A stretch of DNA of 64,000 nt from Arsukibacterium sp. (GCF_018402695.1 NZ_JAGYIM010000023.1:1-64000); one strand, 5' to 3'. Positions 27,285 to 37,285 are shown, numbered from the stretch's first letter. Numbers and translations: made by a program. Notes: generated by a model not told the origin, from the sequence alone.

Positions 27285-28196
27285 TTACATTCCCATATCA
27301 AACTTATTCTTAGGTAAACTGCTACCCAATAACTCTGCGGCTGTAGCACTAACCTCCGATTGCACATAAGCCCAATATTCAGGGTTGTCTACCGTACGCG
27401 CTTTGATCTGGCTTGGAATAAAACGGCTCATTTCCATATTAAAATCGGCTCTAACTTCATCATCTTGTCGCAGCTTATTGATTTGCAGCTCGAGCGCTGT
27501 TCTAAAGTCGTCTTTATGTTTGTTTCTTGCCGCTAATTTTTTTTCTACCAGCTGTTTTGACAGCGCTATGCCACGTTGTTTGATCCAGACGATATCCCAA
27601 ATATCGCGAGGCTTAATTCTTCTTGCCCGATAAGCGACGGCGATAAATTTATCTGCCAGTGTTTCCTGCAGTGATTGCACCGGCACCAGGATCCCTTCTG
27701 TGGGTACCACGATGTTGTAATGGTTTAACAAGGGCCTTTTTTCAATGTCGAATGAAGGAATAGCACAGACATCGATATGCATTTTTTGCCGGGGTAAGTC
27801 TGGGCGATTTGCCTCTTTAACGATACTGATTTTCCAGGAAACGGTATCGCCCTGATTGGCTGCTGAAGGTTTATTTACCCACACTTCAGTTTCATATTTG
27901 TCCTGAATATACTTTTGAATGTCAGCTTCCAGGCCGTCAAAATCTGCCGGCTTGAAATTATGGCCACCGTTAAAATCGAGATCCTCTGATAAGCGGGTAC
28001 TGTTGTAACACATACGCAAGGAGGTCCCGCCAATAAAGGTCAGGCTTTGCATCGCACCTTGCTTGATCAATACCGCCATAATGTCGTGGTGCAGGATCTC
28101 TTTCTCAATAACAGGGGTAATGGCGGCATAGTCTGGATTCGCTTGCACAATTTGACGAAGTTGTTGTTTTAGCATCCTGATACTCTCACTATTCAT
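27285..28196 (-). CDS. AbiEii-family nucleotidyltransferase toxin
   Basis: A 303-residue protein of the AbiEii/AbiGii (DUF1814) nucleotidyltransferase family. The catalytic signature FIGGTSLRMCYNSTRLSEDLDF is at about residues 53-74, followed by the conserved KMHIDVCAIPSFD and the later LQETLADKFIAVAYRARRIKPRDIWDI block. These toxins act in type IV toxin-antitoxin and abortive-infection systems as NTP:nucleotidyltransferases. It overlaps the antitoxin gene by 8 bases. It belongs to a small segment bounded by copies of the yicC 3' end, so horizontal gain is likely. Confidence 0.93.
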   Translation of the reverse strand: MNSESIRMLKQQLRQIVQANPDYAAITPVIEKEILHHDIMAVLIKQGAMQSLTFIGGTSLRMCYNSTRLSEDLDFNGGHNFKPADFDGLEADIQKYIQDKYETEVWVNKPSAANQGDTVSWKISIVKEANRPDLPRQKMHIDVCAIPSFDIEKRPLLNHYNIVVPTEGILVPVQSLQETLADKFIAVAYRARRIKPRDIWDIVWIKQRGIALSKQLVEKKLAARNKHKDDFRTALELQINKLRQDDEVRADFNMEMSRFIPSQIKARTVDNPEYWAYVQSEVSATAAELLGSSLPKNKFDMGM

Positions 28197-28716
28197 TCAC
28201 CAGCATATGCAAATTGCGCTGACAACGCTTAAGGTCGGCAAGCGCTTGTTCGGTGTTGGCACGATACATTTTAATATCAGGGTCAAAATACAGATTGGCG
28301 GCAATCTGCTCGACTGGCCTTTTGGTGTGGGTAAACTCAATCACGCCATAAGGCGTGGTAAAGGTGCCGGTTCTGCCTTTTGTCACCACGGTAACCCTAT
28401 CCATTATCACTTGCGAAATGTCACCGGTTGAACTTAACTGACTTTCCAGACTAATATAATTCAGTTCATCACTGCGCAGTTTTTTGATGATTTTATAGAT
28501 TGCAGTTTCAGGCTCTGGCGGTGTTAACACACTTTCGTACAGCCCTTGGGCCACTCTCCTAAGCTGCCCTTTTTTCACCCGGTCAGCCAGAAATTTCGTA
28601 AAGGCAGGCGTGTATGGCTCTCCCAGCATAAAAGCAAGCTCTGCAGCACTATGAATGCCACCGCCAGCCTTAACCGCGTTGGCAAAAACCAGTAGTAATT
28701 TGTCAGCTTTTGACAT
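28189..28716 (-). CDS. AbiEi-family antitoxin (type IV TA)
   Basis: A 175-residue protein from ATG 28716 (MSKADKLLLVFANAVKAGG); ATG 28737 would add seven residues, and neither start has a strong ribosome-binding site. The N-terminal winged-helix region (GIHSAAELAFMLGEPYT...FLADRVKKGQLRRVAQGLYES) fits the antitoxin/repressor HTH of AbiEi. The C-terminal half has the VVTKGRTGTFTTPYGVIEF pattern of the family. It probably neutralises the AbiEii toxin and represses its own promoter, where an inverted repeat is visible upstream. Confidence 0.88.
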   Translation of the reverse strand: MSKADKLLLVFANAVKAGGGIHSAAELAFMLGEPYTPAFTKFLADRVKKGQLRRVAQGLYESVLTPPEPETAIYKIIKKLRSDELNYISLESQLSSTGDISQVIMDRVTVVTKGRTGTFTTPYGVIEFTHTKRPVEQIAANLYFDPDIKMYRANTEQALADLKRCQRNLHMLVNE

Positions 28717-28774
28717 AAAGCACACGAAAAATAACAATATTGGTTAAAAAGTGTAGACCTAAGCAGCAAAATCT

Positions 28775-28841
28775 TCAACCTAACAGTGCACAAAAAAGCA
28801 CTAATTAGGTAATAAAATGTACATCTAATAGTCAACCTAAC
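28775..28841 (-). promoter_or_regulatory. Candidate AbiEi operator region
   Basis: Upstream of abiEi lies an imperfect inverted repeat: ACCTAACAGTGC (28778-28789) against GCACTAATTAGGT (28798-28810). TCAACCTAAC also occurs twice as a direct repeat (28775-28784 and 28832-28841). AbiEi antitoxins are known to bind inverted repeats upstream of their operon. Site function is inferred from position and symmetry only. Confidence 0.45.
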
Positions 28842-29108
28842 TCACATAAGCGTGGGCAACAATCACCACGGCAAAGGTATTCTGGGCATTACGCAACTTG
28901 TTTTAAGTAAAGCAAAACGAATTATGTGACTTCATAAAGACACCTCTAAACGTTTGGCATGCCTGTAGTAGCACGAGATGTTTCCTGTTATTTGAGCGAC
29001 AAATCAAGCAGGCGTAAAATGGTGGATAAAATGGCAGGTAAAACTAAAAAACCACCAACAAATATAAACTATCTTCATGATTTAAAATAAAAATTATTTT
29101 AAATCAAC

Positions 29109-29132
29109 GAGCAGATCCAGAACGTAGAATAG
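29109..29132 (+). repeat. attR-like remnant of the yicC 3' end
   Basis: A second, diverged copy of the last eight codons of yicC (it still reads EQIQNVE-stop), at the far side of the abiE genes. The sequence just upstream (28980-29108) is A/T-rich and does not continue the yicC match, so only the terminal segment is duplicated. Consistent with an attachment-site duplication. Confidence 0.65.
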
Positions 29133-29142
29133 CTTTGCCAGC

Positions 29143-30735
29143 TTAAACTTCAGCCAGCTGCTTACCCCGGCTGGCTGTCAGCCAGTGTCTGGCAAGTAGC
29201 TCGTCCAGTTCTGCTCGCTTATCGTTATTGGCTATACTGGCCGGGGCATCGGCGCAGGGTTGTAACAGCATGTAATCTGCCCGGCCAGAATTTTTAATCT
29301 TATACAGCGCTGCATCAGCTAAATACAGACTATATTGCCAATCCCAGCCCGGCGGCTGAATGATGGCGCCAATTGAGCAGGTAATATTAACCGGTGCGCC
29401 CAGCTGTTGTTGCCACGGATAGTTGTGCACCAGTTGTTGCAGCCGTTCAATATAATGCTGAACCTCACTACTTTGCTCCAGTACCAGCAGAAACTCTTCG
29501 CCGCCCCAGCGAATAAGATGGTCATTACTGCGGCTATGTTGCTGCAGAATGCCGGCAAAATGTTTTAACACACTGTCACCAAGTTGGTGGCCGTAACGGT
29601 CATTAATTCGTTTAAAGTAATCTAAATCTAACAGAATCCAGGCCAGCGGCTGCTCACTGCGCTGCGCCCGGGCCTGCATTGCATCGATATTTATATCAAG
29701 ATAATGCCGGTTGTGCAGTTCGGTCAGGGCATCTTGCATACTCATTTGTTGTAACTTCAGGTTGGCCTGGTATAACTCCTGAGTCCGCTCTGTAACCTGC
29801 CGGCTTAACTCTTTGCGGGCATTAGCCAGTGAAGCTAACCTCAGTCGATACACCAACCAGAACAACGCCAGCAATAGTCCCAGTAGCAACAAGCGCGCAG
29901 TTATGGTTTCATGCCAGTAAGGTTGTAACTGAATATCCATCGTTGCGGCGTCACTCCAGCGATAATCGCCGGCCACTTTAACCTGCACGTTAAACCGATA
30001 GTTACCCGGCGGCAAATTAGTGTAAAACGCCTCACGCCGGCTACCGGCATCAATCCAGTTTTGTTCATAGCCTTCCAGTTGATAACGCGTATCAATCGAT
30101 GATGCCTGATAGTAATAAGGTGCGCTAAACCGGAAATGCCAGTCCCGCTGCTCTGGGGCTAATTTAGCTGCATCTCCATTAAATAGTTGATTGCCAGCAG
30201 TTAAACTTTCCAACACCGGTACCGGCACCGGCGCATAGCTGTTCAGACGGTCTAACCGCAAGCCAATAATGCCATTAAGGGTTGGAAACCAGATCCGTCC
30301 CTGATGAACCGCACCTTTATTGCTACCAGCACCATTACAACAGCGATGCGAGTCCGTGGCAGCCTCTGGTTGACGGTCATCAACTAACATATATAGTTTA
30401 CTGATTTTACCTTGTTGCAACGCCGGGTAATCCAGCCGGTAAAAACCTTCAAAGTTACTGATAATCAGTTTATCGTTTACCAGTTCGGCATGCATAACAC
30501 CATTGCCGGGCAAACCATTTTGCTGCGTAAAATGCTGCCATTCGCCTGGCTTACCTAAAACAAAACCCTGATCAAAGCTGCCAATAAGCATATTGCCATC
30601 GGCAAACTCGGTAATAACACTGATAAATCTATTGGCTAAAGGTATGTCGAGCACAGGTTGAAACTGCTCTGCATCCCGCAAATATAACCCTGATTCGGTG
30701 CCTACCCAAAACCGGCCGATACTGTCCGCAAACAA
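29143..30735 (-). CDS. Sensor diguanylate cyclase, C-terminal part (propeller end, Y_Y_Y, TM, GGDEF)
   Basis: A 530-residue ORF continuing the gene at 30756-32102. It holds the last propeller blades (FADSIGRFWVGTESGLYL), a Y_Y_Y domain (about 190-260, ending NLPPGNYRFNVQVKV), one membrane helix (about 275-295), a short coiled coil and a GGDEF domain (from about 335). The active-site motif is GGEEF within RWGGEEFLLVLE, and an RxxD inhibition site (RSND) lies five residues ahead. It should make cyclic di-GMP under c-di-GMP feedback. The apparent N-terminus is an indel artefact; TPPLNELSIRAL joins it to the upstream ORF. Confidence 0.9.
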   Translation of the reverse strand: MFADSIGRFWVGTESGLYLRDAEQFQPVLDIPLANRFISVITEFADGNMLIGSFDQGFVLGKPGEWQHFTQQNGLPGNGVMHAELVNDKLIISNFEGFYRLDYPALQQGKISKLYMLVDDRQPEAATDSHRCCNGAGSNKGAVHQGRIWFPTLNGIIGLRLDRLNSYAPVPVPVLESLTAGNQLFNGDAAKLAPEQRDWHFRFSAPYYYQASSIDTRYQLEGYEQNWIDAGSRREAFYTNLPPGNYRFNVQVKVAGDYRWSDAATMDIQLQPYWHETITARLLLLGLLLALFWLVYRLRLASLANARKELSRQVTERTQELYQANLKLQQMSMQDALTELHNRHYLDINIDAMQARAQRSEQPLAWILLDLDYFKRINDRYGHQLGDSVLKHFAGILQQHSRSNDHLIRWGGEEFLLVLEQSSEVQHYIERLQQLVHNYPWQQQLGAPVNITCSIGAIIQPPGWDWQYSLYLADAALYKIKNSGRADYMLLQPCADAPASIANNDKRAELDELLARHWLTASRGKQLAEV

Positions 30736-30755
30736 TGCCCTGATACTTAATTCGT

Positions 30756-32102
30756 TTAATGGTGGCGTGATCCCTGCTGAGTTAATTCACCATTCTCCAG
30801 TACATACAAGCCACCATTGCTGCCTACCCAAATCCGTTGCTGCTCTGCTACCAAAGTGGTGATGAGCAGATGAGCAGTTTGTGGGAAATTCTTCTGCCAG
30901 GCCAGAGTTTCTGCATCCAGCAAACTCAAACCGGCCCGGGTACCCACCCAAAGATCATTCTGCTGATGCAACAAACTATAGACATACGGACTGGGTAACT
31001 GCTGATTAGCCAGTAACGGTTGAAATTCGCCATCCCGCAGCAATGCCATACCCTGACTGGTGCCCACCATCAGATGCCGCTGCCAGGGTAGCACGGCCCA
31101 ACTAAAGGGGTCAGGTATACCGGCTTCGGTGCTGTAGCGCTCTGTCAGTGCGTTGCGCAACCGGATAACCCCATGGGTCCGGCTACCCAGCCAGACATTC
31201 TGATGCTGATCTTCCAGTATACTTTCAATCCATCTGAACGGCTTGTCTGGCGCGCCGGCTTGCTGCACCTGCATTATCTGGCCCGGTAACACCTGATATA
31301 AACCATTGAGCGTCGAGACCCACAATTGCTGCTGTTTATCCTGATACATCAGTTCAATGCGGCTGTCCGGCGCCGCACCCGGTAATTCCAGAGCCTGCCA
31401 ACGACCCTGCTGCCAACTAAACAAACCGTTATTAGTTCCAAGAAAAACAACACTTCCTCTCACAGCCAGTTCTGTAACCTGTAACTCCTCGGTTGCGGCT
31501 GGTGCCGGGTACCAACGGTACTGTTGCTGCTGATAGGCAGCAAACCCATGCTGGCCACCTATCCATAACGTATCGTCCTGTTGCTTAAGCTGGAAAACCG
31601 GTCCGTTATGTTCTGTCACCGGTAGCAATTGTTGTTGCTGCCATTGATATAATTTATTGGCACCGATAAAAAAACGGCCATCGGTTAATTCAGCAAAACT
31701 GGTAATTGAACCGGGTTTAATATCGCTGATATCAATGGCCGTAAATTCATTATTGTGGTAATAGCTTAAACCATTGACGGTGCCAATCCACAGCCGGTTT
31801 TCGCTATCTAAATATAGTGCAGTAATTAAATTGGACTGCAGCTCTGGGGTATTAGCGGTATTGAAAACCGTAAACTGATGGCCATCAAACCGGGCCAGCC
31901 CTCCCTGGGTACCCAGCCAGATATAACCTTGCTTATCCTGTGCCATGGCGGCGACAGACACTTGCGGCAGACCGGCTTCCACTGACCAGCCCCGGTGTAA
32001 TATCGATGCCTTATCCAGCGCACCGGGCATTGCCTTCAGGCCGGTACTCACTGTCAACAACATCGACATGAGTATTGCCGCCAAAAAATATCTGAACACC
32101 AA
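30756..32102 (-). CDS. Sensor diguanylate cyclase, N-terminal part (signal peptide + beta-propeller)
   Basis: A 448-residue ORF: a signal peptide (FLAAILMSMLLTVSTGLKAMPG), then repeated two-component-regulator propeller units recognisable as D..G..WLGT..GL (for example QGYIWLGTQGGLARF, ENRLWIGTVNGLSYY). It ends at 30756 by frameshift after GELTQQG; adding one G to the GG run restores continuity with 29143-30735, giving about 985 residues. The whole is a periplasmic propeller sensor with a cytoplasmic GGDEF output. The ligand is unknown; such propellers often sense polysaccharide pieces. Confidence 0.88.
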   Translation of the reverse strand: MVFRYFLAAILMSMLLTVSTGLKAMPGALDKASILHRGWSVEAGLPQVSVAAMAQDKQGYIWLGTQGGLARFDGHQFTVFNTANTPELQSNLITALYLDSENRLWIGTVNGLSYYHNNEFTAIDISDIKPGSITSFAELTDGRFFIGANKLYQWQQQQLLPVTEHNGPVFQLKQQDDTLWIGGQHGFAAYQQQQYRWYPAPAATEELQVTELAVRGSVVFLGTNNGLFSWQQGRWQALELPGAAPDSRIELMYQDKQQQLWVSTLNGLYQVLPGQIMQVQQAGAPDKPFRWIESILEDQHQNVWLGSRTHGVIRLRNALTERYSTEAGIPDPFSWAVLPWQRHLMVGTSQGMALLRDGEFQPLLANQQLPSPYVYSLLHQQNDLWVGTRAGLSLLDAETLAWQKNFPQTAHLLITTLVAEQQRIWVGSNGGLYVLENGELTQQGSRHH

Positions 32103-32278
32103 ACCGGCTCCTTGCTCTGTTTACACCCTGATAATAGCTGTTACTCTACTAAAAAGCCTGTGCCAGTTTTTACCAAAAGCTGACGAATGGTGCTTTTTAG
32201 CCTCTCAACGGTAGTGTTGCGCTATTGGTCTTACCAGTGCTAAGCTCGATAAAGTATTGGCAATAAAGCAGGTTTATC

Positions 32279-32755
32279 ATGTCATTGTTTAAAGCAAACT
32301 GGGGGCTCAGGCTGTTCGCCTGGCGCTATATTCCACTCATTGGTTTTTGTTCACCCAAAATTGTCCGGATCAGCAACAGCACGCTTGAGGTGACCATGCC
32401 ACATAGCTGGCGTACTAAAAATCATCTTGGCAGCGTCTATTTCGGCGCATTGGCTATTGGCGCCGATCTGGCGGGTGCATTCCTGGTATTTTCTAAAGCC
32501 AAAGCCCGCGGCGTTAATGCTAACTTTGCGTTTAAAGATGTGCAGGGCCAGTTTTTAAAACGTCCTGAAGCTACCGTTCATTTTACCAGCAACGATGGTG
32601 AGACAATTGATCAGATGCTGGATGAATCGCTGGCAAGTGGCGAGCGGATTAATAAACCGGTTACGGTAGTAGTAACCTGCCCCAGTCTGCATGGTGCAGA
32701 GCCAATGGCCAGCTTCACCCTGACCCTGTCAGTCAAAGCAAAACCAAAGCGCTGA
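32279..32755 (+). CDS. DUF4442/hotdog-fold thioesterase-like protein
   Basis: A 158-residue protein of the DUF4442 family (PaaI-like hotdog fold). NHLGSVYFGALAIGADLAGAF is the hotdog central helix, and the C-terminal strands end in ASFTLTLSVKAK. Relatives are predicted acyl-CoA or acyl-ACP thioesterases; substrate unknown. Start ATG 32279. It stands alone before gmk. Confidence 0.8.
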   Translation: MSLFKANWGLRLFAWRYIPLIGFCSPKIVRISNSTLEVTMPHSWRTKNHLGSVYFGALAIGADLAGAFLVFSKAKARGVNANFAFKDVQGQFLKRPEATVHFTSNDGETIDQMLDESLASGERINKPVTVVVTCPSLHGAEPMASFTLTLSVKAKPKR

Positions 32756-32859
32756 ACGCCTGTTAAACAAAGCAGCAGGCCTGGGTTTGCGCCCAAGCGG
32801 CGGACAGTCTAAAATTGCCCTTTATTTATTCTGGCCTCTGGCCCTATCCGAGTGTAGCG

Positions 32860-33492
32860 ATGCAAGAACTCAGCGGTAACCTTTTTATTGTCTCGGCGCC
32901 CAGCGGGGCTGGAAAATCATCTTTAATCAATGCCTTATTGAAAAACCATGCTGATATGCAGGTCAGCGTCTCCCATACTACCCGCCAGCCACGACCTGGT
33001 GAAATTGATGGTGTACATTATCACTTCATCAGTGTGGAGCAGTTTAAAAAGCTGATAGCCGACAACGAATTTCTGGAGTGGGCTGAAGTTTTTGGCAATT
33101 ATTACGGTACCTCACGCAGCGCCATTGTCGCCAACCTGCGCCAGGGTATAGATGTGTTCCTGGATATTGACTGGCAGGGTGCACGGCAAATTCGCGAACA
33201 AGCGCCAGGCACCCTGGGTATTTTTATTCTGCCACCCAGTATGGAAGCGTTGCAGCAACGGTTGGTGCAGCGGGGGCAGGACAGCGAACAGGTTATTGCC
33301 AAACGAATGGCACAGGCGCAAAGTGAAATGCAGCATGCTGATGAATACGAATACCTGATTATTAATGATGACTTTAACCAGGCGCTGCGCGAGTTAACCC
33401 ACATCGTATTAAGCCAGCGCAACAGCTTGTTGTCACAGCAAAGCCGGCACCAACAGTTAATGCAACAACTGTTGGCGAAACCAGCAAAATAG
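32860..33492 (+). CDS. gmk: Guanylate kinase
   Basis: A 210-residue protein from ATG 32860 ([21 protein letters not shown]). P-loop [12 protein letters not shown]-binding [20 protein letters not shown] and lid [10 protein letters not shown] are intact. An upstream ATG at 32815 adds 15 residues not typical of the family. It phosphorylates GMP to GDP. It is followed by rpoZ and spoT in the standard gmk-rpoZ-spoT order. Confidence 0.97.
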   Translation: MQELSGNLFIVSAPSGAGKSSLINALLKNHADMQVSVSHTTRQPRPGEIDGVHYHFISVEQFKKLIADNEFLEWAEVFGNYYGTSRSAIVANLRQGIDVFLDIDWQGARQIREQAPGTLGIFILPPSMEALQQRLVQRGQDSEQVIAKRMAQAQSEMQHADEYEYLIINDDFNQALRELTHIVLSQRNSLLSQQSRHQQLMQQLLAKPAK

Positions 33493-33540
33493 CGTAAACT
33501 ATGCGGTCTTGTAATATACCTGAACACTCCGGAGTGGCGA

Positions 33541-33816
33541 ATGGCTCGCGTAACAGTTGAAGATGCAGTAGATAAAATTGGTAACCGTTTCGATTTAATT
33601 CTGGTTGCGGCCCGTCGTGCCCGTCAACTGTCAGTGGAAGGCAAAGAGCCCATGGTTGATCGTGAAAACGACAAACCTACCGTGGTGGCGCTGCGTGAAA
33701 TTGAACAGGGTTTTATTACTAACAGCATTCTTGATGAACAGGAAAAACGCGACCAGATGCAGCAAGAGGCAACTGAAATGGCCGCTGTTGCCGCAATTAT
33801 CGGTTCTGATCAGTAA
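33541..33816 (+). CDS. rpoZ: RNA polymerase omega subunit
   Basis: A 91-residue protein: [29 protein letters not shown] and [15 protein letters not shown] are diagnostic of omega. It helps assemble RNA polymerase and, with beta', forms a ppGpp-binding site, fitting its place directly upstream of spoT. Full length, with GGAG ahead of the start. Confidence 0.97.
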   Translation: MARVTVEDAVDKIGNRFDLILVAARRARQLSVEGKEPMVDRENDKPTVVALREIEQGFITNSILDEQEKRDQMQQEATEMAAVAAIIGSDQ

Positions 33817-33934
33817 AAGTCCCCTGCCAAATATTGCCAGCGGCGCTTTAGCCGTTGGCATCTGCGTGTTTTAGACGTATATTCTTAACTAACCAGCATC
33901 ATGAATTTTCAGCTGTCGAAGTTTGGGAGCGTTT

Positions 33935-36055
33935 GTGTATTTATTTGAAGGCCTGAAAAATCAAATTTCCGCCTATCTGCCTGCCGAGCAGGTCAGTCTG
34001 GTGCAGCAGGCCTATGTTGTCGCGCGCGACGCGCATGCCCCGCAAACCCGCTCCAGCGGCGAACCTTATATTACTCACCCGGTAGCGGTTACCAGCATTC
34101 TGGCTGAAATGCGGATGGACCATGAAACCCTGATGGCCGCGCTGCTGCATGACGTTATTGAAGACACCGAATACAGCAAAGAAGATTTAGCCCGGCTGTT
34201 TGGTGACACCGTTGCCGAACTGGTACAGGGGGTCAGTAAGCTCGATAAAGTTAAATTCAAAGATTATCAGGAATTTGAAGCCACAAACCTGCAAAAAATG
34301 TTTATGGCGATGACCCAGGATATCCGGGTAATTCTGATAAAACTGGCCGACCGCACCCACAATATGCGCACCCTCGGCGCCTTGCGTCCGGAAAAGCGCC
34401 GGCGGATTGCCAAAGAAACGCTCGAGCTGTATGCCCCCATTGCCAACCGTCTTGGTATTCATAATATTAAAAATGAACTGGAAGATCTCGGCTTCCAGGC
34501 ACTTTACCCAATGCGCTACCGGGCACTGGGCAGTGCAGTAAAACTGGCCCGTGGCAACCGCCGCGAGTTGCTGGAAAAAGTGCAGAATGAAATTCGGGGC
34601 AGGATCAGCGATGCCGGTATTGAAGCCGATGTTAGTGGCCGGGAAAAACACCTGTACAGTATTTACCGCAAAATGAAAAATAAAGAGCTGATGTTCAATG
34701 ACGTCATGGACATTTATGCCTTTCGGGTGGTGGTCAATTCTATTGATAACTGCTACCGCATCCTTGGTTTGGTCCACAACCTGTACAAGCCGATTGAAAT
34801 ACGTTTTAAAGACTATATTGCCATCCCGAAACAAAATGGCTATCAGTCGCTGCATACCTCACTAATCGGCCCACACGGTATTCCGGTTGAAATTCAGATG
34901 CGTACCCGTGAAATGGACGAAATGGCCGACAAGGGTATTGCTGCACACTGGATGTATAAATCCAACGGTGAGCACCAGGACACCACAGCGCAAATCCGGG
35001 CGCATCGCTGGATGCAAAGCCTGCTGGAGCTGCAGCAAAGTGCCGGTACCAGTTACGAGTTTGTCGAGAACGTCAAATCAGAGCTTTATCCGGAAGAACT
35101 CTACGTATTTACCCCAAAAGGTAAAATTGTCGAGCTGCCCATTGGCGCCACCGCAGTAGATTTTGCCTATGCCGTGCACACCGATGTCGGTAACCGCTGT
35201 GTCGGGGCCAAAATAGATCGCCGGCCCTATTCACTCAGCAAACCACTGGAAACCGGCCAGACCGTTGAAATCATAACCAGTCCTGGCGGCAAGCCGAATG
35301 CCAACTGGCTGAACTATGTCGTGACCAGCCGGGCCATTCTGGGAATTCGGAATTATTTAAAACGCCAGCAGCAAAATGAAGCAATCAGCCTGGGTAAGCG
35401 GCTGCTCACTTCGGCGCTGGGAGAAGTAAAACTGGAAGACATTGCCTCTGAGCGGATTGAGCAGGTATTAAAAAACGTCCACCAGCAATCCTTCGATGCG
35501 CTGTGCAGCGAAATTGGTCTGGGCAACCAGTTACCGGTGGCGATTGCCCGGCGCTTACTGGGTGAGTTTGAAGCTGATGATACCAGCGGCAAAAACAGCT
35601 CTCCCTTGCCAAAAAGCAATGCCTTTATTGTTGGCTCTGAGGGCATGCTGGTCACGTTTGCCAAATGCTGCCGGCCAATTCCGGGCGATGAAATTGTCGC
35701 CAACGCCACCCCGGGCAAAGGCCTGAATGTGCATCGCAGCGACTGTCGTAATATTAAAGGCTGGGAGCGCGACCCTGCCAAGTTTTTCCCAATTCGCTGG
35801 GATAACACCAGCGATAAGCAGTTTTTGTGCGATATCCGGGTATTTATTATTAACCGCCAGGGTGTACTGGCGAAGCTGACTACCCTTATTGCCAGCCAAA
35901 ACTCAAATATTCAGGATCTGGTTACTGACGACCGCGATACCGGTGAATATGTGATTAAAATTACCCTGTCGGTGCAGGACAGGGTGCATCTGGCCAATGT
36001 CATGCGGAAAATCCGGGTCATGCCAGACGTGCAAAAAGTTTACAGAAGGAAATAA
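33935..36055 (+). CDS. spoT: Bifunctional (p)ppGpp synthetase/hydrolase SpoT
   Basis: A 706-residue RelA/SpoT protein. I choose GTG 33935 ([11 protein letters not shown]), matching the normal SpoT N-terminus, with GGGAG six bases ahead; a TTG at 33923 would add four residues. The HD hydrolase domain is intact (ITHP His48; LLHDVIEDT His72-Asp73). The synthetase domain (about 230-360), TGS domain ([13 protein letters not shown]) and C-terminal ACT domain ([14 protein letters not shown]) follow. It controls the stringent response alarmone. Near full E. coli length (702). Confidence 0.96.
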   Translation: MYLFEGLKNQISAYLPAEQVSLVQQAYVVARDAHAPQTRSSGEPYITHPVAVTSILAEMRMDHETLMAALLHDVIEDTEYSKEDLARLFGDTVAELVQGVSKLDKVKFKDYQEFEATNLQKMFMAMTQDIRVILIKLADRTHNMRTLGALRPEKRRRIAKETLELYAPIANRLGIHNIKNELEDLGFQALYPMRYRALGSAVKLARGNRRELLEKVQNEIRGRISDAGIEADVSGREKHLYSIYRKMKNKELMFNDVMDIYAFRVVVNSIDNCYRILGLVHNLYKPIEIRFKDYIAIPKQNGYQSLHTSLIGPHGIPVEIQMRTREMDEMADKGIAAHWMYKSNGEHQDTTAQIRAHRWMQSLLELQQSAGTSYEFVENVKSELYPEELYVFTPKGKIVELPIGATAVDFAYAVHTDVGNRCVGAKIDRRPYSLSKPLETGQTVEIITSPGGKPNANWLNYVVTSRAILGIRNYLKRQQQNEAISLGKRLLTSALGEVKLEDIASERIEQVLKNVHQQSFDALCSEIGLGNQLPVAIARRLLGEFEADDTSGKNSSPLPKSNAFIVGSEGMLVTFAKCCRPIPGDEIVANATPGKGLNVHRSDCRNIKGWERDPAKFFPIRWDNTSDKQFLCDIRVFIINRQGVLAKLTTLIASQNSNIQDLVTDDRDTGEYVIKITLSVQDRVHLANVMRKIRVMPDVQKVYRRK

Positions 36056-36059
36056 TTTT

Positions 36060-36452
36060 ATGTCGAAAGTCATTATTCGCACTGAAGCAGCCCCTGCTGC
36101 TATTGGCACTTACAGCCAGGCGGTAAAAATTGGTACCACTGTCTATTTATCAGGTCAGATCCCGCTGGTCCCTGCGACGATGCAGATGGTGTCAGAAGAT
36201 TTTGCCGAGCAAACGCATCAGGTATTTAAAAACCTCACCGCAGTCTGTGAAGCGGCCGGTGGTAACCTGAATAATATGGTTAAGGTGAATATTTTCCTGA
36301 CTGATCTGGGCCAGTTCGCCACTGTTAACCAGATCATGAGTGAGTACTTTGCTGAACCTTATCCGGCCAGAGCGGCGGTTCAGGTCAGTGCGTTACCTCG
36401 CAACGCCCAAATTGAAATTGACGGCGTGATGGAAGTGCCGTCTACCCACTGA
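36060..36452 (+). CDS. ridA: RidA family reactive imine/enamine deaminase
   Basis: A 130-residue YjgF/YER057c/UK114 protein from ATG 36060. The active-site arginine is in [13 protein letters not shown] (Arg104), with Glu119 in QIEIDGV. RidA hydrolyses 2-aminoacrylate and related imines made by PLP enzymes. It follows spoT by 4 bases, the usual order. The end overlaps the next gene by 1 base. A longer frame from 35997 is rejected as it lies in spoT. Confidence 0.95.
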   Translation: MSKVIIRTEAAPAAIGTYSQAVKIGTTVYLSGQIPLVPATMQMVSEDFAEQTHQVFKNLTAVCEAAGGNLNNMVKVNIFLTDLGQFATVNQIMSEYFAEPYPARAAVQVSALPRNAQIEIDGVMEVPSTH

Positions 36453-37285
36453 TGCTCAAAACAACAATAAAGTGCCACCTGTTAGCGCTGGTGCTGTGGT
36501 TTTGGCTGCCCCCCCAACCTGCGGTGGCCGAAATTCAGCCACAGCTTATTGAGCGCCCCACTCTGGTTTGGTGTCTGGATCACTTTCCGTATTTTCACGA
36601 GTACGATATCAGCGACACGCCTACCGGTCCGTCTGTGGTATTAATGCAGGAACTGGCGGACCGGGCTGGGTTTAAGCTGAGTTTTACCCCCCGCACTAAC
36701 CTCGCCCGCTGTTTAAAGCTGATGGAACAGGGTGAGGTCGACCTGATGAGTAACCTGAGATACAGCGATGAGCGCAGCCAGTTTATGTATTTGCTGCCTT
36801 ACAGTAACAATGTGGCAGAAAGCTTATTTATGCGAAAAGCCGACCAGCGGCTGATTGACAGTAAAACCCAGTTGCGGAGCCTGACGCTGGCAACCTTACG
36901 CCACTACTTGTACAACCCGGCCACCATGGCGCTGATAGCCGAAGAGTCACGCCATATTGCTCAGGTAGACAGCATAGAGGTCGCGCTGGAAATGCTTTTG
37001 CGTAAGCGAATTGATGGTATCGTTGCGCCTACTATCAGCACTACTGAAGCCATCAACGCTATCAGCAGTTATCAGCAACGTTTTAAAATTGCGCCGCTCG
37101 ATTTCAGCGATGATACCCCTGATAATATTCACCTGGCTCTTGCCAGAAATAGCCCGAATGCCGCGTTAAAGTCCTTGCTGCAACAGCATTTAAAAGCCAT
37201 GATTGATGACGGTACCGTCGCACGGCTTATCCGCAACCCGGAAAACCGACCTGATGTGAAAGAGCTTAAACTTCAACAACCTTAA
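36452..37285 (+). CDS. Periplasmic solute-binding protein (amino-acid ABC type, SBP_bac_3-like)
   Basis: A 277-residue protein with signal peptide (HLLALVLWFWLPPQPAVA, cleaved near residue 26). The fold follows the bacterial extracellular solute-binding family 3: VWCLDHFPYFHEYD at the start, VLMQELADRAGFKLSF, then GEVDLMSNLRYSDERSQF. No permease or ATPase is adjacent, so it may be an orphan binding protein or a sensor partner. Ligand not predictable from sequence alone. Its start overlaps the ridA stop. Confidence 0.8.
   Translation: MLKTTIKCHLLALVLWFWLPPQPAVAEIQPQLIERPTLVWCLDHFPYFHEYDISDTPTGPSVVLMQELADRAGFKLSFTPRTNLARCLKLMEQGEVDLMSNLRYSDERSQFMYLLPYSNNVAESLFMRKADQRLIDSKTQLRSLTLATLRHYLYNPATMALIAEESRHIAQVDSIEVALEMLLRKRIDGIVAPTISTTEAINAISSYQQRFKIAPLDFSDDTPDNIHLALARNSPNAALKSLLQQHLKAMIDDGTVARLIRNPENRPDVKELKLQQP

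Noticed and set aside
34187-34855. 222-codon minus-strand ORF opposite spoT
   Set aside because: Shadow of the spoT synthetase domain; no ribosome-binding site or family similarity.
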